DNA of 64,000 nucleotides from contig PEBW01000002.1 of NCBI GenBank assembly GCA_003050565.1, positions 62,001 through 126,000 on the forward strand, in the 5' to 3' direction. Shown piece after piece: positions 42,134-50,742 of this stretch. Each line of letters starts with the position of its first letter. The stretch's first letter is position 1. The position numbers and the translations under genes are program-made. The DNA is from Brockia lithotrophica (GTDB lineage: Bacteria > Bacillota > Bacilli > Thermicanales > DSM-22653). Below the pieces are notes generated by a model. It was given only the letters and a program-made list of their open reading frames with translations. It searched no databases and had not been told where the DNA came from.

Positions 42134-42536
42134 CCCCTGCTCCACGGCCTTCCCCCCCTTGACCTCGACTCCCACCGGAGCATCCGGGTTCTTTCCGGCA
42201 CATCGGCAAAGAGCGGTACGTGCCCACGCGGAACGCTACATGTATACGCCGCACGTCCCGCTCTATACCGAGGGTCCTCCGTGCTCCGTCCCCAAGCTCC
42301 GTGCGCCCCGCACCTCCGCACGGCCGGGTCGGAAGTCCTTTCTGCCCTCCCCAACGAGAGGAAAACGGACGAGAGGCACGGGTATCGCGCGAAAAAACCC
42401 CGCCCTCCCGGGCGGAGGCGAGCCGGCGGCGCCCGGGCGAGCGCAGGGATTCGGCCATATAAGTGAGAAGAAACGAATCGTCGCCGTGCGGAGGTGAAAG
42501 GCCTTTCTCCGAGGAAAGGAGAAAAGGCCGCTTCCC
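42134..42536. other. Divergent intergenic region spoIVA / 42537 gene
   Basis: A possible SigE-like pair for spoIVA on the minus strand: GGTATAG near 42269 and TATACATG near 42246-42239, with non-ideal spacing. On the plus side CATATAAG (about 42455) could be a -10 for the 42537 gene. A hairpin (GGCCTTTCTCC at 42500 paired with 42518-42529) brackets the candidate Shine-Dalgarno of that gene. Confidence 0.35.
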
Positions 42537-42944
42537 GTGAACAAACCACCGAACACCGGAAGGAAAAAGGAAAACGACCGCGGGGAACCGAAGGACGAAG
42601 AAGCCGGGGTCGCGGAACGCGATGTCGGCGGATCGTGGGTGCACGAGCTCAAACCCCTACACGAAAGCATCCGCAGCCTCGCGCAGTCCGTGCAGGAAAT
42701 CGAAAAGCTCACCGCCGGCCTCCTCGTCGCCCTAGAAGTTCTCGACCAGGTCCGGCGGTCGGACCTCCTTCGGCGCGCCGGCGAGGCGCTCCTGGCAAGC
42801 GACGTACCTCCCGTGGAACGCCTCAAGCGCCTTGCGGCCATGCTCGAACGCGTGGACGCGAAGAAAATTCAGGCCGTCCTCGAGTCTCCGCACCTCCAGG
42901 CCCTTCTCGACCTCATGGACCCGAAAAAACCGGGTGGAAAGTGA
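42537..42944 (+). CDS. Helical protein of unknown function beside spoIVA
   Basis: I do not recognise the 135-residue product. The first 35 residues are charged and disordered; the rest is predicted all-helical with heptad-like leucines (ELKPLHESIRSLAQSVQEIE, LLVALEVLDQVRRSDLLRRA, HLQALLDLMDP). GTG 42537 is the first start with the reading frame; its Shine-Dalgarno (AAAGGAG) is distant and lies in a hairpin, so translation may be controlled. It ends at a strong terminator. Placement next to spoIVA and a spoVIF-like gene hints at a sporulation role, nothing more. Confidence 0.65.
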   Translation: MNKPPNTGRKKENDRGEPKDEEAGVAERDVGGSWVHELKPLHESIRSLAQSVQEIEKLTAGLLVALEVLDQVRRSDLLRRAGEALLASDVPPVERLKRLAAMLERVDAKKIQAVLESPHLQALLDLMDPKKPGGK

Positions 42945-42947
42945 AAC

Positions 42948-42985
42948 CGCCCGCCGCACGAGCGGCGGGCGCATGCGTGTTTTTT
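42948..42985 (+). terminator. Terminator of the 42537 gene
   Basis: Ten-base arms CGCCCGCCGC (42948-42957) and its complement (42962-42971) with a 4-base loop, then GCATGCGTG and six T residues (42980-42985). Confidence 0.85.
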
Positions 42986-43049
42986 CCGAGTGTTTTCTTA
43001 CGGCTCACCCAAGGACGGCATCCACGCACGTCGCGCGGCGGCTCGGAAA

Positions 43050-43349
43050 CTACGCCCGAGGGTCCGATCCGTCCGAGGCGGGGGGGACGGCCTTCTCCCG
43101 GAGCAAGCGCTGGATGGACTCCATGCCGCGGAAGGGGTGCTCGCGCAGGTAGGCGACGATCTCCTCTTCCTTTTCCGGAGGGAGGGGCCGCCCGAGGGCC
43201 GCCGTGAGGGTACGGACGAGGTTCCGCAGCTTTTCTTCGTTCGTCTCGTCGCCCGCCTTGAGGTCGGCGGCGAGCGCCTTGAGTTGGTCGGCATCGACCT
43301 TGGTCTGCCCGAGGCGGCTGAGGACCTGAAGGAGGTCGGTGAGGTTCAC
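43050..43349 (-). CDS. SpoVIF-like sporulation protein
   Basis: The 99-residue acidic helical protein resembles SpoVIF (YjcC) of Bacillus, a mother-cell protein needed for coat and resistance: QLKALAADLKAGDETNEEKL followed by RNLVRTLTAALGRPLPPEKE and EEIVAYL follows the SpoVIF order of helices and the conserved R-x-L/V-P-x-E-x-E turn. Similarity is moderate. GTG 43349 has GGGAGG 7 bases upstream. It lies between spoIVA and gpsA, where Bacillus has yphE/yphF. Confidence 0.6.
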   Translation of the reverse strand: MNLTDLLQVLSRLGQTKVDADQLKALAADLKAGDETNEEKLRNLVRTLTAALGRPLPPEKEEEIVAYLREHPFRGMESIQRLLREKAVPPASDGSDPRA

Positions 43350-43530
43350 GGCGATACCTCCCTGCCGCGGCCTTGCCCGCAGCCGGATCTTCTACCGGCA
43401 GAGTATGCGCCACTCCCGCGGGCGTGACGGCGCCGCGGCCTCCGCCGCCGGAGGCATCGCCTTTCCCCCGGACGAAAGGATGGTGCTCGTCTTCCTCGTC
43501 CGCCTCCGTCGCCGGCAGACGCTTCGACGC

Positions 43531-44547
43531 TCAAAAGGGCAGGACTTCGACTTCGGGCTTCGGCTCTCTTCCCATGAGTCGGTCTGCCGCCGTGCGGGGG
43601 TCCAAACCGTCAAAAAGCACCGCGTAGAGAGCTTCCGTAATGGGCATGGAAACCCCGAGTTGGGCGGCGAGTTCGCGGGCGGCGCGCGCCGTGGCGATTC
43701 CCTCGATGGCTTGACCGATCGTGCGCTGGACCTCTTCCAAGGAAAGACCCTGCCCGAGGAGGTAACCGGCGCGCCAGTTGCGGCTCAAGGGACTCGAGGT
43801 CGTGACGATGAGGTCGCCGAGGCCGGAGAGGCCGGTAAAGGTCATGGGGTGGGCGCCCAACCTCTGCCCGAGGCGCGTCATCTCCACGAGTCCCCGTGTC
43901 ACCAGGGCGGCGCGGGCGTTGTGCCCATAGCCGAGCCCGTCGGACAGCCCGGCGGCGATGGCGACGATGTTCTTTAACGCGCCGCCGAGCTCCACGCCGA
44001 CGACGTCCGCGCTCGTGTAGACGCGAAACGTGGGCGTGAGGAAGAGCTCTTGGGCGCGGCGCGCCACGTCCTCCGCGTAGGCGGCGGCCACCACCGATGT
44101 GGGCTTGCCCACCGCTACCTCCTCCGCGTGGGAAGGTCCCGAGAGGACGGCGAGACGCTTCCCGGCGCCCGGAAGCACTTCTTCGAAGACCTGGGAGAGG
44201 CGAAGGTTCGAACCGACCTCCAACCCCTTGGCGACGTTGACGAGGAGCGCCGCCTCGGGGAGGAACTCGCGGGCGGCGGTGAGCACGCCGCGAAGCGCTT
44301 GGGAAGGGACGGCGAAGAGCACGACGTCCGCCCGGGCCAGGGCAACGGAAAGCTCGGAAGTGACGGCGACCGCAGGGGGCAGGGTGACGTCCGGGAGGTA
44401 ACGGCGGTGCCTTCGCTCGCGGGCGAGGTGGTCCATCTCCTCCGGGTTGCGCCCCCAGAGGCGTACGGAAAACCCCTTTTCGGCGAGGAGGCGGGAGAGG
44501 GCGATCCCGAAGCTTCCCGCCCCGAGAACGGCGATTGTCTCCTTCAC
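43531..44547 (-). CDS. gpsA: Glycerol-3-phosphate dehydrogenase (NAD(P)+)
   Basis: Makes sn-glycerol 3-phosphate for phospholipids. The 338-residue protein has the Rossmann start IAVLGAGSFGIALSRLLAEKG, LWGRNPEEMDHL, VNVAKGLE, VLSGPSHAEEVAVGKPTSVV, and the catalytic VELGGALKNIVAIAAGLSDG and TGLSGLGDLIVT. GTG 44547 follows GGAGAGAG. Der and gpsA are neighbours here as in Bacillus. Confidence 0.97.
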   Translation of the reverse strand: MKETIAVLGAGSFGIALSRLLAEKGFSVRLWGRNPEEMDHLARERRHRRYLPDVTLPPAVAVTSELSVALARADVVLFAVPSQALRGVLTAAREFLPEAALLVNVAKGLEVGSNLRLSQVFEEVLPGAGKRLAVLSGPSHAEEVAVGKPTSVVAAAYAEDVARRAQELFLTPTFRVYTSADVVGVELGGALKNIVAIAAGLSDGLGYGHNARAALVTRGLVEMTRLGQRLGAHPMTFTGLSGLGDLIVTTSSPLSRNWRAGYLLGQGLSLEEVQRTIGQAIEGIATARAARELAAQLGVSMPITEALYAVLFDGLDPRTAADRLMGREPKPEVEVLPF

Positions 44548-44632
44548 GGCTCTCTCTCCACGACGTTTTCCGGACCGGCGGCCGACGGCCCGGGGTTTTT
44601 CTAACCGAAATTCGCTTCGGTCACCTCTCGGC

Positions 44633-45976
44633 TCAGGCAGATCCCGACGGGGTACGGCGCCGCGCGGCGTAGCGTTCGGCTTCGATGCGAATCGGGACAC
44701 CCGGCAGGGGGTGAACTTCGCGCAGGCGGTTTTCCAGATAGCCGAGGTAACCGGAAGTTACCAGAGAAGGGTCGTCGACCTCCACGACGAACTTCGGCGG
44801 CCCCGTGAGGACCTGGCGCATCCGGTACAGACGGGGCCTCTTCCCCCCCACGGATGGCGGGGGCGTGAGGAGCACGGCGTCGCGGAAAAGCGCATCGAGC
44901 TCTTCCGGATCGATCCAGAAGCGGAAGCGTTCCGCCGCGGCGCGCACCTCTTCGAGGAGGCGGGAAACCTTGCGACCCGTGAGGGCCGAGATGTAGAGGA
45001 CCGGGGGATTGGCGAGGAAGTACAGGTCGCGGCGGACCTCCTTTTCGTAGCGCACGGAGAGCTGAGGATCGCGCTCCACGGCGTCCCACTTGTTGAAGGC
45101 GACGACTACCGCCCGTCTCCGTTCCCAGGCGTAGCCGGCGATGCGGCGGTCCTGTTCGACGATTCCCTCCGTAGCGTCGAGGACGAGGACGGCGACGTGG
45201 GCGCGTTCGAGGGCGCGAAGCGTCCGCAAGGTGCTGTAGTACTCCGTTCCCTGCCCGACGCGTCCCGGGCGTCGGAGTCCCGCCGTGTCTACGAGTACAA
45301 ACTCGGCCTCGGGCGTCCGGAAGGGGACGTCCACGGCGTCCCGCGTCGTACCCGGGACGTCCGTCACGACTACGCGCTCCTCGCCGAGAATCGCGTTCAC
45401 GAGGGAGGACTTCCCGACGTTCGGACGCCCGACGATCGCCACGCGAATCGCGTCGTCGCCGACCCCCTCTCCCCCTTCCTCCTGCGGCAAGCGGGAGAGG
45501 ACGGCCTCCACGAGCGCGGCGATTCCCTTTCCGTGCGCGGCGGAGACGGCGATGGGGTCGGAGAGGCCGAGGCGATAAAATTCGGGAACGAGGAGCTCGT
45601 GCGCCGGCGCGTCCACCTTGTTCACCACGAGGAGGGCGGGCTTTCCGGATTTCCGCAAGAGCTGGGCGATCGATTCGTCGGCCGGCGTGATCCCCTCTTG
45701 GGCGGAGACCACGAAGAGGACGAGGTCGGCCTCGTCGAGGGCGGCGAGCACCTGGCGGCGGATCGCCGCGGGAATTTCCTCCCGCGCCTCGAGGTCGAGC
45801 CCTCCCGTGTCTACCACCCAAAACCGACGCGCAAACCACTCCGCCTCTCCGTAGAGGCGATCCCGCGTCACCCCGGGAACGTCCTCGACGATCGCCCGGC
45901 GCTCGCCGATCAGGCGGTTGAAGAGGGTGGACTTCCCGACGTTCGGCCTCCCTACGATGGCAACGGTACCGCCCAC
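44633..45976 (-). CDS. der: Ribosome-assembly GTPase Der (EngA)
   Basis: Double-domain GTPase for 50S maturation. Two G domains each show the full set: GRPNVGKST, DVPGVTRD, DTGGL, NKVD and GRPNVGKSS, DVPGTTRD, DTAGL, NKWD; the KH-like C-terminal domain ends the 447-residue protein. GTG 45976 follows GGAGGTG at 5-6 bases; the preceding part of the open frame is terminator DNA. Confidence 0.97.
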   Translation of the reverse strand: MGGTVAIVGRPNVGKSTLFNRLIGERRAIVEDVPGVTRDRLYGEAEWFARRFWVVDTGGLDLEAREEIPAAIRRQVLAALDEADLVLFVVSAQEGITPADESIAQLLRKSGKPALLVVNKVDAPAHELLVPEFYRLGLSDPIAVSAAHGKGIAALVEAVLSRLPQEEGGEGVGDDAIRVAIVGRPNVGKSSLVNAILGEERVVVTDVPGTTRDAVDVPFRTPEAEFVLVDTAGLRRPGRVGQGTEYYSTLRTLRALERAHVAVLVLDATEGIVEQDRRIAGYAWERRRAVVVAFNKWDAVERDPQLSVRYEKEVRRDLYFLANPPVLYISALTGRKVSRLLEEVRAAAERFRFWIDPEELDALFRDAVLLTPPPSVGGKRPRLYRMRQVLTGPPKFVVEVDDPSLVTSGYLGYLENRLREVHPLPGVPIRIEAERYAARRRTPSGSA

Positions 45977-46049
45977 GCGATCACCTCCCGCCTCACATCC
46001 CGCCGCCCCCGCGGAACCTCCCTCGGGGGACCACCGGGAGCTGCGAAAG

Positions 46050-46079
46050 AAAAAGTCGGGGGCGCCCCCGACCTTTTTC
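46050..46079. terminator. Perfect-palindrome terminator between the S1 gene and der
   Basis: GTCGGGGGC and its complement meet at 46055-46072, flanked by AAAAA on one side and CTTTTT on the other. It ends the cmk/S1 transcript on the minus strand and could work both ways. Confidence 0.85.
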
Positions 46080-46201
46080 CGCCGCCGTACCCGACGCCGT
46101 GCCGCACGCGTGGCGCGCACGGGGCTGCCCGCCGCGTCGATCTAAGGACGGGCCGGCATTTCCCCGATGCGCACGCGTCGTACCCGCCGAGCCTTCGCAT
46201 G

Positions 46202-47371
46202 TCAAAAGAGCTTATCGCGCAGGTCCTCCTGGATGAGGTCGCGGATGGATACCTCCAGGCTCTCGTCCTTGTCCTGCGCGGCGTTGGCCTCCCGCTCGCC
46301 CCGGCCGCGGCGGCCGCCTCCGGAGACGGGTTCGCCCTCCGCCTCGCGGATGCTCAGGCTGATCCGCCGCTCTTCGGGGGAGATGGAGAGGATCTTAACC
46401 CGCACGCGGTCTCCCTCGTGCAGCACTTCGTGCGGCGTGGACACGCGCCGACGCGCCACCTGGGAAACGTGGACGAGACCCTCGACTCCGGGGACGATCT
46501 CGACGAACGCCCCGAAGGGTGCAAGGCGCTTCACGACGCCTTCTACGACTTCTCCCTCGTGGAAACGTTCCGCAATCGTGTCCCAGGGTCCGGGCTGGGT
46601 CTCGCGCAGGCTCAGGCTGATGCGACCGGCATCGCGGTCCACCTTGAGCACCTTCACGCGCACGCGGTCGCCCTCCTTCACCACCTGCCGCGGGTCGTCT
46701 ACGGGATCCCAGGAGAGCTCCGACACGTGGACGAGTCCGTCGACGCCGCCCAGATCGACGAAGGCCCCGAAGTCCACGATGCGCACGACCGTTCCTTCGA
46801 GGATCTCCCCTTCTACCAGGCGCGCGAGCGCTTCCTCCCGCCTGCGCTCCTTTTCTTCCTCCACGACGATGCGGTGCGAGAGGATCACGCGGTTTTGCTC
46901 CGGATCGAGCTCGAGCACCTTGACGGGGAGGCGCTTCCCCTTGTAGATGCTCAAGTCCTCCACGTACCGTTCGCCCACCTGGGAGGCGGGAATGAAGCCC
47001 CGGAGACCGACGTCCGCCACAAGCCCTCCCTTCACCGCATCGAAGATCGTCACCTCGAACGTCTCGTCGCGGTCGAAGAGGTCTGCCAACCTCTGCCACG
47101 CTTCCCGCGCGTCCACCGCTCGCTTGGAGACCACGATTTCCTGCTTGACGGGATCGACCTTCACCACCTCGACGCGCACGCGGTCGCCCACGCGAAGGAC
47201 ATCCGAGACGCTCTCGATGTGGAGCGCGCTCACCTCGCGGATGGGAAGGATCGCCTCCCGCCCGTCGCCCAAGTCCACCGTCGCGTGCTTCGCCTCGACA
47301 CGGGTCACCACGCCTTCCACCACTTCGCCCACGTGGAGGTTTCCGCCGAAACCTTCCTGCCCGAAGCTCAT
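46202..47371 (-). CDS. S1 RNA-binding domain protein (RpsA/YpfD-like)
   Basis: The 389-residue protein has four S1 domains, beginning GEVVEGVVTRVEAKHATVDL, TFEVTIFDAVKGGLVADVGLRG, GEILEGTVVRIVDFGAFVDL and GEVVEGVVKRLAPFGAFVEI, each followed by a DRVRVKVLKVD-type strand. This is the short Firmicutes form (YpfD), related to ribosomal protein S1 and found after cmk. Start ATG overlaps the cmk stop by four bases. C-terminal tail is charged. Confidence 0.93.
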   Translation of the reverse strand: MSFGQEGFGGNLHVGEVVEGVVTRVEAKHATVDLGDGREAILPIREVSALHIESVSDVLRVGDRVRVEVVKVDPVKQEIVVSKRAVDAREAWQRLADLFDRDETFEVTIFDAVKGGLVADVGLRGFIPASQVGERYVEDLSIYKGKRLPVKVLELDPEQNRVILSHRIVVEEEKERRREEALARLVEGEILEGTVVRIVDFGAFVDLGGVDGLVHVSELSWDPVDDPRQVVKEGDRVRVKVLKVDRDAGRISLSLRETQPGPWDTIAERFHEGEVVEGVVKRLAPFGAFVEIVPGVEGLVHVSQVARRRVSTPHEVLHEGDRVRVKILSISPEERRISLSIREAEGEPVSGGGRRGRGEREANAAQDKDESLEVSIRDLIQEDLRDKLF

Positions 47372-48099
47372 CGATACTCCTCCTTGCGGCCCTGAACCGA
47401 ATTGAGTAGGCGCTCCTCGACCAGACGGACAATCGCCTCCACGACCTCTTCCACCGACTTCCCCGTCGTGTCGATCTCCACGGCGTCTTCCGCTTTGCGG
47501 AGAGGAGCAACCTCGCGTTCGGCATCCTTCCGGTCGCGTTCCCTGAGACGTTCCAGGGTTTCCCCGTAGGTCGGACGCTCCCCCCGCCGCGCGAGTTCTT
47601 CGTGGCGCCGGCGAGCCCGTTCGTCGAGAGAAGCCGTGAGAAACACCTTCACCCTCGCTTCCGGCAGCACCACCGTTCCGATGTCGCGCCCGTCCATGAC
47701 GACCATGCGCCCGGTCGATAAGTAGTGCAGCGCCAGCTGACGCTGGCGGCGCACGAGCTCGGCGCGCACACCGGGGTGGCGGGCGACCGCGGAGACGGAA
47801 CCGGAAACGCGAGGCGAGCGGATCTCCTGCGTGACGTCGCGTTCATCCAAAAGCACGGTGGGAACGCCCTCGGCGTTCGGCCCTCCGAAGGCGACCACGG
47901 TCTCCCCGAGGAGGGCGACGAGGGACGCCTCGTCGTCTACGGGTACGCCGCGCTCCAGCGCCTTGAGGGTGAGCGCCCGGTACATCGCACCCGTGTCCAC
48001 GTAGTAGGCGCCAAGACGCTCCGCGAGGCGACGCGCCACCGTGCTCTTTCCAGCCCCAGCCGGTCCATCTATGGCGATGGCGTTCAAGCGTCGTTTCAC
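47368..48099 (-). CDS. cmk: Cytidylate kinase
   Basis: Phosphorylates CMP and dCMP. The 243-residue protein has IAIDGPAGAGKSTVARRLAE, DTGAMYRALTL, MDGRDIGTVVLPEARVKVFLTAS and ERDRKDAEREVAPLRKAEDA. GTG 48099 is the annotated-style start; a TTG at 48087 with GAGGTG nine bases upstream would begin at NAIAIDGP and is equally possible. A near-consensus promoter lies upstream. Translationally coupled to the S1 gene. Confidence 0.95.
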   Translation of the reverse strand: MKRRLNAIAIDGPAGAGKSTVARRLAERLGAYYVDTGAMYRALTLKALERGVPVDDEASLVALLGETVVAFGGPNAEGVPTVLLDERDVTQEIRSPRVSGSVSAVARHPGVRAELVRRQRQLALHYLSTGRMVVMDGRDIGTVVLPEARVKVFLTASLDERARRRHEELARRGERPTYGETLERLRERDRKDAEREVAPLRKAEDAVEIDTTGKSVEEVVEAIVRLVEERLLNSVQGRKEEYR

Positions 48100-48232
48100 C
48101 TCGACTTTGGCCTCGTGCCCCTCCGGCTAAGCTCCGCCCGGCCCCGAAGCACACGCGGCCCTCCGGGACCGAGGCGACCCGTACTGCCCTGCGCCTCTGG
48201 GAATTTCTCCGGGGTGCCGAACTTCCGGGCCC

Positions 48233-48261
48233 ATTATAGCACACCGTCGCGAAGGCGGCAA
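48233..48261 (-). promoter_or_regulatory. Strong sigma-A-type promoter of cmk
   Basis: Minus-strand TTGCCG (48261-48256), 17-base spacer ending in TGTGC, then perfect TATAAT (48238-48233); the TGn extension is present. The leader to cmk is about 125 bases. Confidence 0.75.
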
Positions 48262-48366
48262 AAGCGAGAAAAAACTTTTCCGCCGCTGTCTCACCTTTTC
48301 TCCGATTCGGTGCGGGCGGGCACACGCCGAACTCCTCCTTTCCCCGACGGCGTAAATCGCGGTCCC

Positions 48367-49713
48367 TCACCCTTCTTGCGGCCGACCTAAGAGCTCCACG
48401 TGTTCTTCCGTGCCGTCGAAGGCGTTGAGGAAGACCCGGTACGGCGTCTCGCCGGCCTCTACGATGAAGGTGTAGGTGAGCACCTCCCGACCGGCGCTGT
48501 CGTGGGTGACCGCGAGGCGCGGCGGATCCACTAGCTTGCCGCGGGCTTCCGCCGCGCGGCGGGCCTCTTCGGCGGCGAGCTTGGGAGCGGGGATGTCGCG
48601 CGGGCGATGAAAGGCGAGGTAGGAGGAGCGATCTAGCCCGACGACGGAGCCGTCGTCGAGGGCCACCCACACGCGGACGGCGTCGGGAAAGAGGAGCACG
48701 TCTCCCTGCACGGGTACAAAGCGGTATACGGCAAAGCCGTCGCCCGTCCTTCCGTCGGCGAGGACGAACCCGTGCAACCCGTGGGCGTAGAGGTCCCGTT
48801 CGGCCTTCACCGCTCCCTGTTCGTAGGTGAGGCGGGGAGCGCCGAACGGCCTCACGTGCCGGAACCACACGATTTCCCCGCCGCGCTCGAGAACTTCCCC
48901 CGTGTAGATCTCTCCCTCGCGCGGATTCTGCGGCACGAGCGCGACATCGAACAGGACGACGTCGTCCTCCACCCGGTGGACCTCGGCGTGCCGCACGTCC
49001 GAGGAGGACAACCCGAAGGCCTTTGCCAAAGCCTCCCGCGCCTGGGCTTCGGACACGGGGTTTCCGCGGGCCGCTTCCCTAAGACCCATTCGCAGGCGTT
49101 CGCCGTCCAGAGGGGGGAGCGTCCCGTCGGGGAAGGGAGGATCGCCCTTCAGCCCGTCGGAGATCTTGCGCAGCCCATCCACGACGGGATTCCCCTCGGC
49201 CTCCGAAAGGGCGAGGGACATCTCCACGTCCATCCAGCGGATCTTGTGTTCGGCGATTTTCGTCCCCAGGTTTTCGAGCTCTTCCCGTAACGCCTTAGCC
49301 TCCCGGGCGAGCGCCTCGACGCGCTGCGCACGACCGTCGTCCGACGCATCCCCCTCCGTCGCGGCGAGGAAGGCAAAGCGAGACACGTTTCCCAAAAATT
49401 CCTCGAGCTCCGAGGCGGGGAGGAGGGTGAGGGGGAGTCGGGAGAGGTCCCCTCGTGCTGCATCGGCGTGTTCTTTGAGCTCGAAGAGCTTGGCCGTGGA
49501 GTACCCGCCGTCGCGGGAAGTGCGAAGTACGGCCAACGACCGCTCGATTCCCTCCAGGTGGGAGAGCAAATCGTAAAAGGCGCGCTGGTACTGATTTTCC
49601 GCCTTAAGGAGCACGGCGTTTTTTTCCTGCGTCTCCCGGTACCCCCAATAGAGGGAGACCACGAGGAGTCCGCTCAAGACGAAGAGCGCGATGCGCGATC
49701 CCAAGGTCCCCAC
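48367..49713 (-). CDS. ypeB: Spore germination protein YpeB
   Basis: YpeB is needed to place and stabilise the cortex-lytic enzyme SleB in the spore inner membrane. The 448-residue protein has an N-terminal helix (IALFVLSGLLVVSLYWGYRE), a helical repeat domain and C-terminal PepSY-type domains (AREALAKAFGLSSSDVRHAE, TGEVLERGGEIVWF, YLAFHRPRDIPAPKLAAEEA). GTG 49713 follows GGGAAGGG. In most Bacillales sleB lies directly upstream in one operon; here no sleB is present and the upstream 410 bases are non-coding. Confidence 0.92.
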   Translation of the reverse strand: MGTLGSRIALFVLSGLLVVSLYWGYRETQEKNAVLLKAENQYQRAFYDLLSHLEGIERSLAVLRTSRDGGYSTAKLFELKEHADAARGDLSRLPLTLLPASELEEFLGNVSRFAFLAATEGDASDDGRAQRVEALAREAKALREELENLGTKIAEHKIRWMDVEMSLALSEAEGNPVVDGLRKISDGLKGDPPFPDGTLPPLDGERLRMGLREAARGNPVSEAQAREALAKAFGLSSSDVRHAEVHRVEDDVVLFDVALVPQNPREGEIYTGEVLERGGEIVWFRHVRPFGAPRLTYEQGAVKAERDLYAHGLHGFVLADGRTGDGFAVYRFVPVQGDVLLFPDAVRVWVALDDGSVVGLDRSSYLAFHRPRDIPAPKLAAEEARRAAEARGKLVDPPRLAVTHDSAGREVLTYTFIVEAGETPYRVFLNAFDGTEEHVELLGRPQEG

Positions 49714-50093
49714 ATCCCTTCCCGAGGACGCTCACATTCCCGCGCAGGGGCGTTGCGGGATGACGGCTGTCCGTAGCGTGCGCCTTTCCGCAGGCTTTAT
49801 GCCGCAAACCCCGAACGCGTCCAAAACGGAGCGGGGGCTTTTCGGGGGCTTTTCCGCCGCGCCTGCCACGAGTTCGACCGGAGCGGAATGCCGAGCCTTT
49901 TCGCCCACCCGCCCCCGCAACCTATACGAACGGAAGCGGCCTGCACGAAATCGGCCGCCGCAGGGCCCGTTTCGGCGCCCGTACGGCGGCCTCCTCGGAA
50001 CAACGTCCGACGGTCTCTTAATTCGCCCTCGTTTTCCCTCCGCCCCCGAACGCATTCCCCGGGGCTTCCGCGGCGGGTTCGGTAACCGGTTGC
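49714..50093. other. Gene-free stretch upstream of ypeB
   Basis: No sleB or other gene can be read in either strand. The only structured element is the IS605-like relic at 50040-50088. The ypeB promoter is not evident. Confidence 0.5.
50040..50088 (-). mobile_element. Second, degenerate IS200/IS605-type 3'-end relic
   Basis: The minus strand reads GAACCCGCCGCGGAAGCCCC, then an imperfect hairpin and GGAGG, the same order as the better-kept relic at 38743-38800. It lies in the sleB-less gap before ypeB. No transposase or tnpB remains. Confidence 0.4.
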
Positions 50094-50123
50094 GGGAAGA
50101 AAAGGTGCGGGGATCCCCCGACC
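50094..50123 (-). terminator. Terminator of the zinc-ribbon gene
   Basis: The stem in 50104-50123 (GGTGCGGGG against CCCCGACC with one bulge) is followed on the minus strand by TTTTCTTCCC, directly after the stop codon. Confidence 0.6.
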
Positions 50124-50124
50124 C

Positions 50125-50331
50125 TCACCCTTCCCGCGTCTTTTCGGGATTTTCTCCCGCGAGCTGCGCCGTCGTGCGATCGAGTACGGGCGTGATCGTG
50201 AAGTCGTCCGTGTTGCCGCAGACGCACTGCACGAACCCCGTTTCGTAGGAGCCGTCTTTTGTCCTCCGCCCGCGGAGGATGTAGACTTCGCCGCATCGGT
50301 TGCAGCGGATCATCACCTTCACGCGACGCAT
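50125..50331 (-). CDS. Small zinc-ribbon protein of unknown function
   Basis: A 68-residue protein with CNRC (residues 10-13) and CVC (36-38), likely a single zinc ribbon, between two short strands (GEVYILRGRRTKDGSY). The C-terminal third is disordered. I do not know the family's function. ATG 50331 follows GGAGAG at about 11 bases. It has its own terminator; upstream DNA on its strand lacks an obvious promoter. Confidence 0.65.
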   Translation of the reverse strand: MRRVKVMIRCNRCGEVYILRGRRTKDGSYETGFVQCVCGNTDDFTITPVLDRTTAQLAGENPEKTREG

Positions 50332-50742
50332 GGGAACACCCGACTCTCCTTGGGTATGGTCTACGGACGTAGGATGTCCCACCGGATCGAGTGCCATGGC
50401 CCCAGCCCCCCTTCGATCGACTGCGCGTACCCGAAGTCTCGGGAACCGCCGAAAACCTCCAAGACAAGCCCCGAATCTAACCATACTTCAGCCTCGGCGG
50501 CGGGGCAAGACGCGAAGCTCCGGTGTTGCCCCGGCCACCTGCGGAGCTCCTGGGTTGGGTCCGAAGGACGGATGTCTGCCCCGGCACGGGGCCCCGACGT
50601 GGATTTGCCACGGGAGTCGGGGCTATGGTAATATTCGTTCGACGCGTTTCACGTTATCTTTTCCACGCGTACGCAGGAAAATCCTCCTCCACACGAAACT
50701 TCCGAGACCCGGCATAGCTCCCAAAAGGAGGAAGTCGACGGA
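50332..50742. other. Intergenic region upstream of terC
   Basis: Holds the terC promoter (50605-50634) and, before it, GC-rich inverted repeats: GGGGCAA (about 50504) with TTGCCCC (50526), GCTCCGG with its complement, and CCCCGAC (50592) with GTCGGGG (50616). These may be an RNA or terminator structure. I could not match a yybP-ykoY manganese riboswitch, which often precedes terC genes. Confidence 0.4.
50605..50634 (+). promoter_or_regulatory. Sigma-A-type promoter of terC
   Basis: TTGCCA (50605-50610), 18-base spacer, TAATAT (50629-50634), about 108 bases before terC. Confidence 0.55.

Noticed and set aside
44447-47395. A 982-codon plus-strand open frame
   Set aside because: It is the complement of der and the S1 gene in GC-rich DNA; composition is low-complexity and no domain fits, while the minus-strand genes are certain.
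50332-50742. yybP-ykoY manganese riboswitch upstream of terC
   Set aside because: I looked for its conserved loops and could not match them; only generic inverted repeats are present.
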